From assembly GCA_027531565.1 (NCBI GenBank), contig JAPZSB010000002.1, positions 434,001-498,000 on the forward strand: a stretch of 64,000 bases of DNA, in the 5' to 3' direction. Shown piece by piece: positions 63,107 through 64,000 of this stretch. A program made the translations under genes and the position numbers. The stretch's first letter is position 1; the number at the start of each line of letters is the position of its first letter. Under the pieces are notes generated by a model. That model did no database searches. It was not told the DNA's origin and saw only the letters and a program-made list of their open reading frames with translations. This stretch comes from Beijerinckiaceae bacterium (GTDB taxonomy: Bacteria; Pseudomonadota; Alphaproteobacteria; Rhizobiales; Beijerinckiaceae).

Positions 63107-64000
63107 TTAGCGCCAGCGGAAATCGTCGGCACGGCCGGTGCGGGGTTCCGGGGCGAGCCCGCGATCGAACAGGTCCCGCGTGACCGGATCGGCAATCGCC
63201 GGGGCCTGGCTTGCGGCGAGGGACGAGGCCGAATTCTGCACCAACAGCGGGCGGATCTCGCCGATTTCCGGGCGCTGCCGGATTACGGCCGGGGGAGCGG
63301 CGACCGGCGCCGGAATCGTGATCATGCGTTCGGCCGGCGGTGGTACGATGCCGGCAGGAAGCGAGGCGATCGCCTCGCCCGGGGTGGAGGGCGGTGCAGC
63401 CAGCGGTGCGGTGACCTGCGCCGCGGCGGCATTGAGCCGGTCCTGGATGCGCAGGCGGAGCGGTTTCTCGACGAAGAAGGCCAGTTTGCGCTGCCCGGCC
63501 GGCGTGAAATGGATGCCGTCCGGCCCGCGCAGGCGGACGATATCGCCGATCACGTCAGGGCCGGTGGCGGTGAAGCCGCTGCTGCCATCCGCGAAGCTCT
63601 CGTAGGTTTCGACGAAGGTCTCGCCGGCCTGGGTCACCCGGTCCCGGATCAGCGCGTTGAGGGTCGCCATGTCCTGCGACAGCCGCGGCGATCGCATGAC
63701 CGGCAGCCCGACCCAGACCAGCGGAACCCGGGCTTCCTGCGCCAGGCGGATGATGGTGTCGACGCGCTGGCGATAGGCTTCGAGCCACGCCTCGCCGAGG
63801 GGTTCAAGGCTGGTCTCGCCGCTGCGGATCGCCTGCCTGTCGTTCAGGCCGATCATGATGAGGATCGCGGCCGCATCCGGCGTGGCGGAAACCATCTCGC
63901 GCAGCGTCTTCGGCCAGTCATGGTAATCCTCGCGCACGAGGCCGGACGAGCTGACGGTTTTCGGAAAGAGGGCGAGATCGGCCTTGATCGCGGGGTCGGC
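63107..64000 (-). CDS. SGNH-hydrolase-like exported protein (DUF459), 5' end cut by the window
   Basis: The visible 297 C-terminal residues contain an SGNH/GDSL-type hydrolase fold of the DUF459 kind: ILIMIGLNDRQAI (block III Asn), VPLVWVGLPVMRSPRLS and the C-terminal GPDGIHFTPAGQRKLAFFVEKPL with catalytic Asp and His. A Pro/Ala tail of about 120 residues follows. The frame stays open to base 64000, reading ...ALFPKTVSSSGLVREDYHDWPK, so the start, signal sequence and nucleophile Ser are outside the window. Such proteins act on cell-envelope acyl or glycan groups; the exact substrate is unknown. It converges on the ABC operon. Confidence 0.85.
   Translation of the reverse strand, partial: ADPAIKADLALFPKTVSSSGLVREDYHDWPKTLREMVSATPDAAAILIMIGLNDRQAIRSGETSLEPLGEAWLEAYRQRVDTIIRLAQEARVPLVWVGLPVMRSPRLSQDMATLNALIRDRVTQAGETFVETYESFADGSSGFTATGPDVIGDIVRLRGPDGIHFTPAGQRKLAFFVEKPLRLRIQDRLNAAAAQVTAPLAAPPSTPGEAIASLPAGIVPPPAERMITIPAPVAAPPAVIRQRPEIGEIRPLLVQNSASSLAASQAPAIADPVTRDLFDRGLAPEPRTGRADDFRWR

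Overview
The window is high-GC (by eye well above 60%) chromosomal DNA from an alphaproteobacterium, most likely of the order Hyphomicrobiales (Rhizobiales). The evidence is gene content and order: purE-purK-rpsU next to two DUF465 genes; a split transhydrogenase (pntAA-pntAB-pntB) next to the aa3-oxidase subunit IV gene; a gapR/DUF1244/N-formylglutamate amidohydrolase/DUF1036/pyk block; cpdR beside a second N-formylglutamate amidohydrolase gene; and a small RNA of the suhB/MmgR type in front of an inositol-monophosphatase-family gene. Coding density is high. I see no transposase, prophage, CRISPR array or plasmid gene, so this reads as core chromosome rather than an island.

Layout. 0-9.6 kb: transketolase (minus strand), an acyl-CoA synthetase, small genes, purine synthesis (purE, purK), ribosomal protein bS21, a TPR lipoprotein, an acetyltransferase and a membrane-anchored hydrolase. 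9.6-16.4 kb: transhydrogenase operon, oxidase subunit IV, an ABC1-family kinase and oligoendopeptidase F. 16.6-22.2 kb: an orphan sigma-54-type response regulator, then an L,D-transpeptidase and a MepK-like endopeptidase, a peptidoglycan cross-link pair. 22.3-30.8 kb: gapR, two N-formylglutamate amidohydrolases, glycerate 2-kinase, pyruvate kinase, bL36 type B, tRNA-Val(GAC), cpdR, the MmgR-like sRNA and a hisN-like phosphatase. 30.8-35 kb: hydrolase, small heat-shock protein behind a ROSE-type RNA thermometer, periplasmic protein and threonine aldolase. 35-41.6 kb: glutamate synthase gltB-gltD, preceded by a strongly folded leader. 41.7-52.2 kb: HU-like protein, asd, leuB, leuD and leuC (all minus strand but separated by unrelated genes), a DsrE-like protein, an MltB-type transglycosylase, a LysE-type exporter and a small zinc protease. 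52.5-64 kb: Kup potassium transporter, an agmatinase-family ureohydrolase, an arylformamidase-like hydrolase, a LysR regulator divergent from a five-gene peptide/opine-type ABC transporter operon, and a truncated SGNH hydrolase at the right edge.

How the parts fit. Most genes are central metabolism: pentose phosphate, purines, glutamate, aspartate-derived amino acids, leucine, lower glycolysis and NADPH supply. A second theme is the cell envelope: the L,D-transpeptidase, MepK-like protein, MltB, several secreted small proteins and the SGNH protein. A third is cell-cycle and nucleoid control (CpdR, GapR, an HU-like protein), with three CtrA-like boxes in intergenic DNA.

No dramatic unknown multi-gene system is visible. 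The most interesting signals are in non-coding DNA: the gltB leader, which folds on paper as a three-way junction and which I cannot match to a family I know; the MmgR-like sRNA with its own promoter and terminator; the ROSE thermometer; a nested inverted repeat before the L,D-transpeptidase gene; and a long operator-like inverted repeat between the LysR gene and the ABC operon. All structures were folded by hand and all homology calls are from memory of family motifs.
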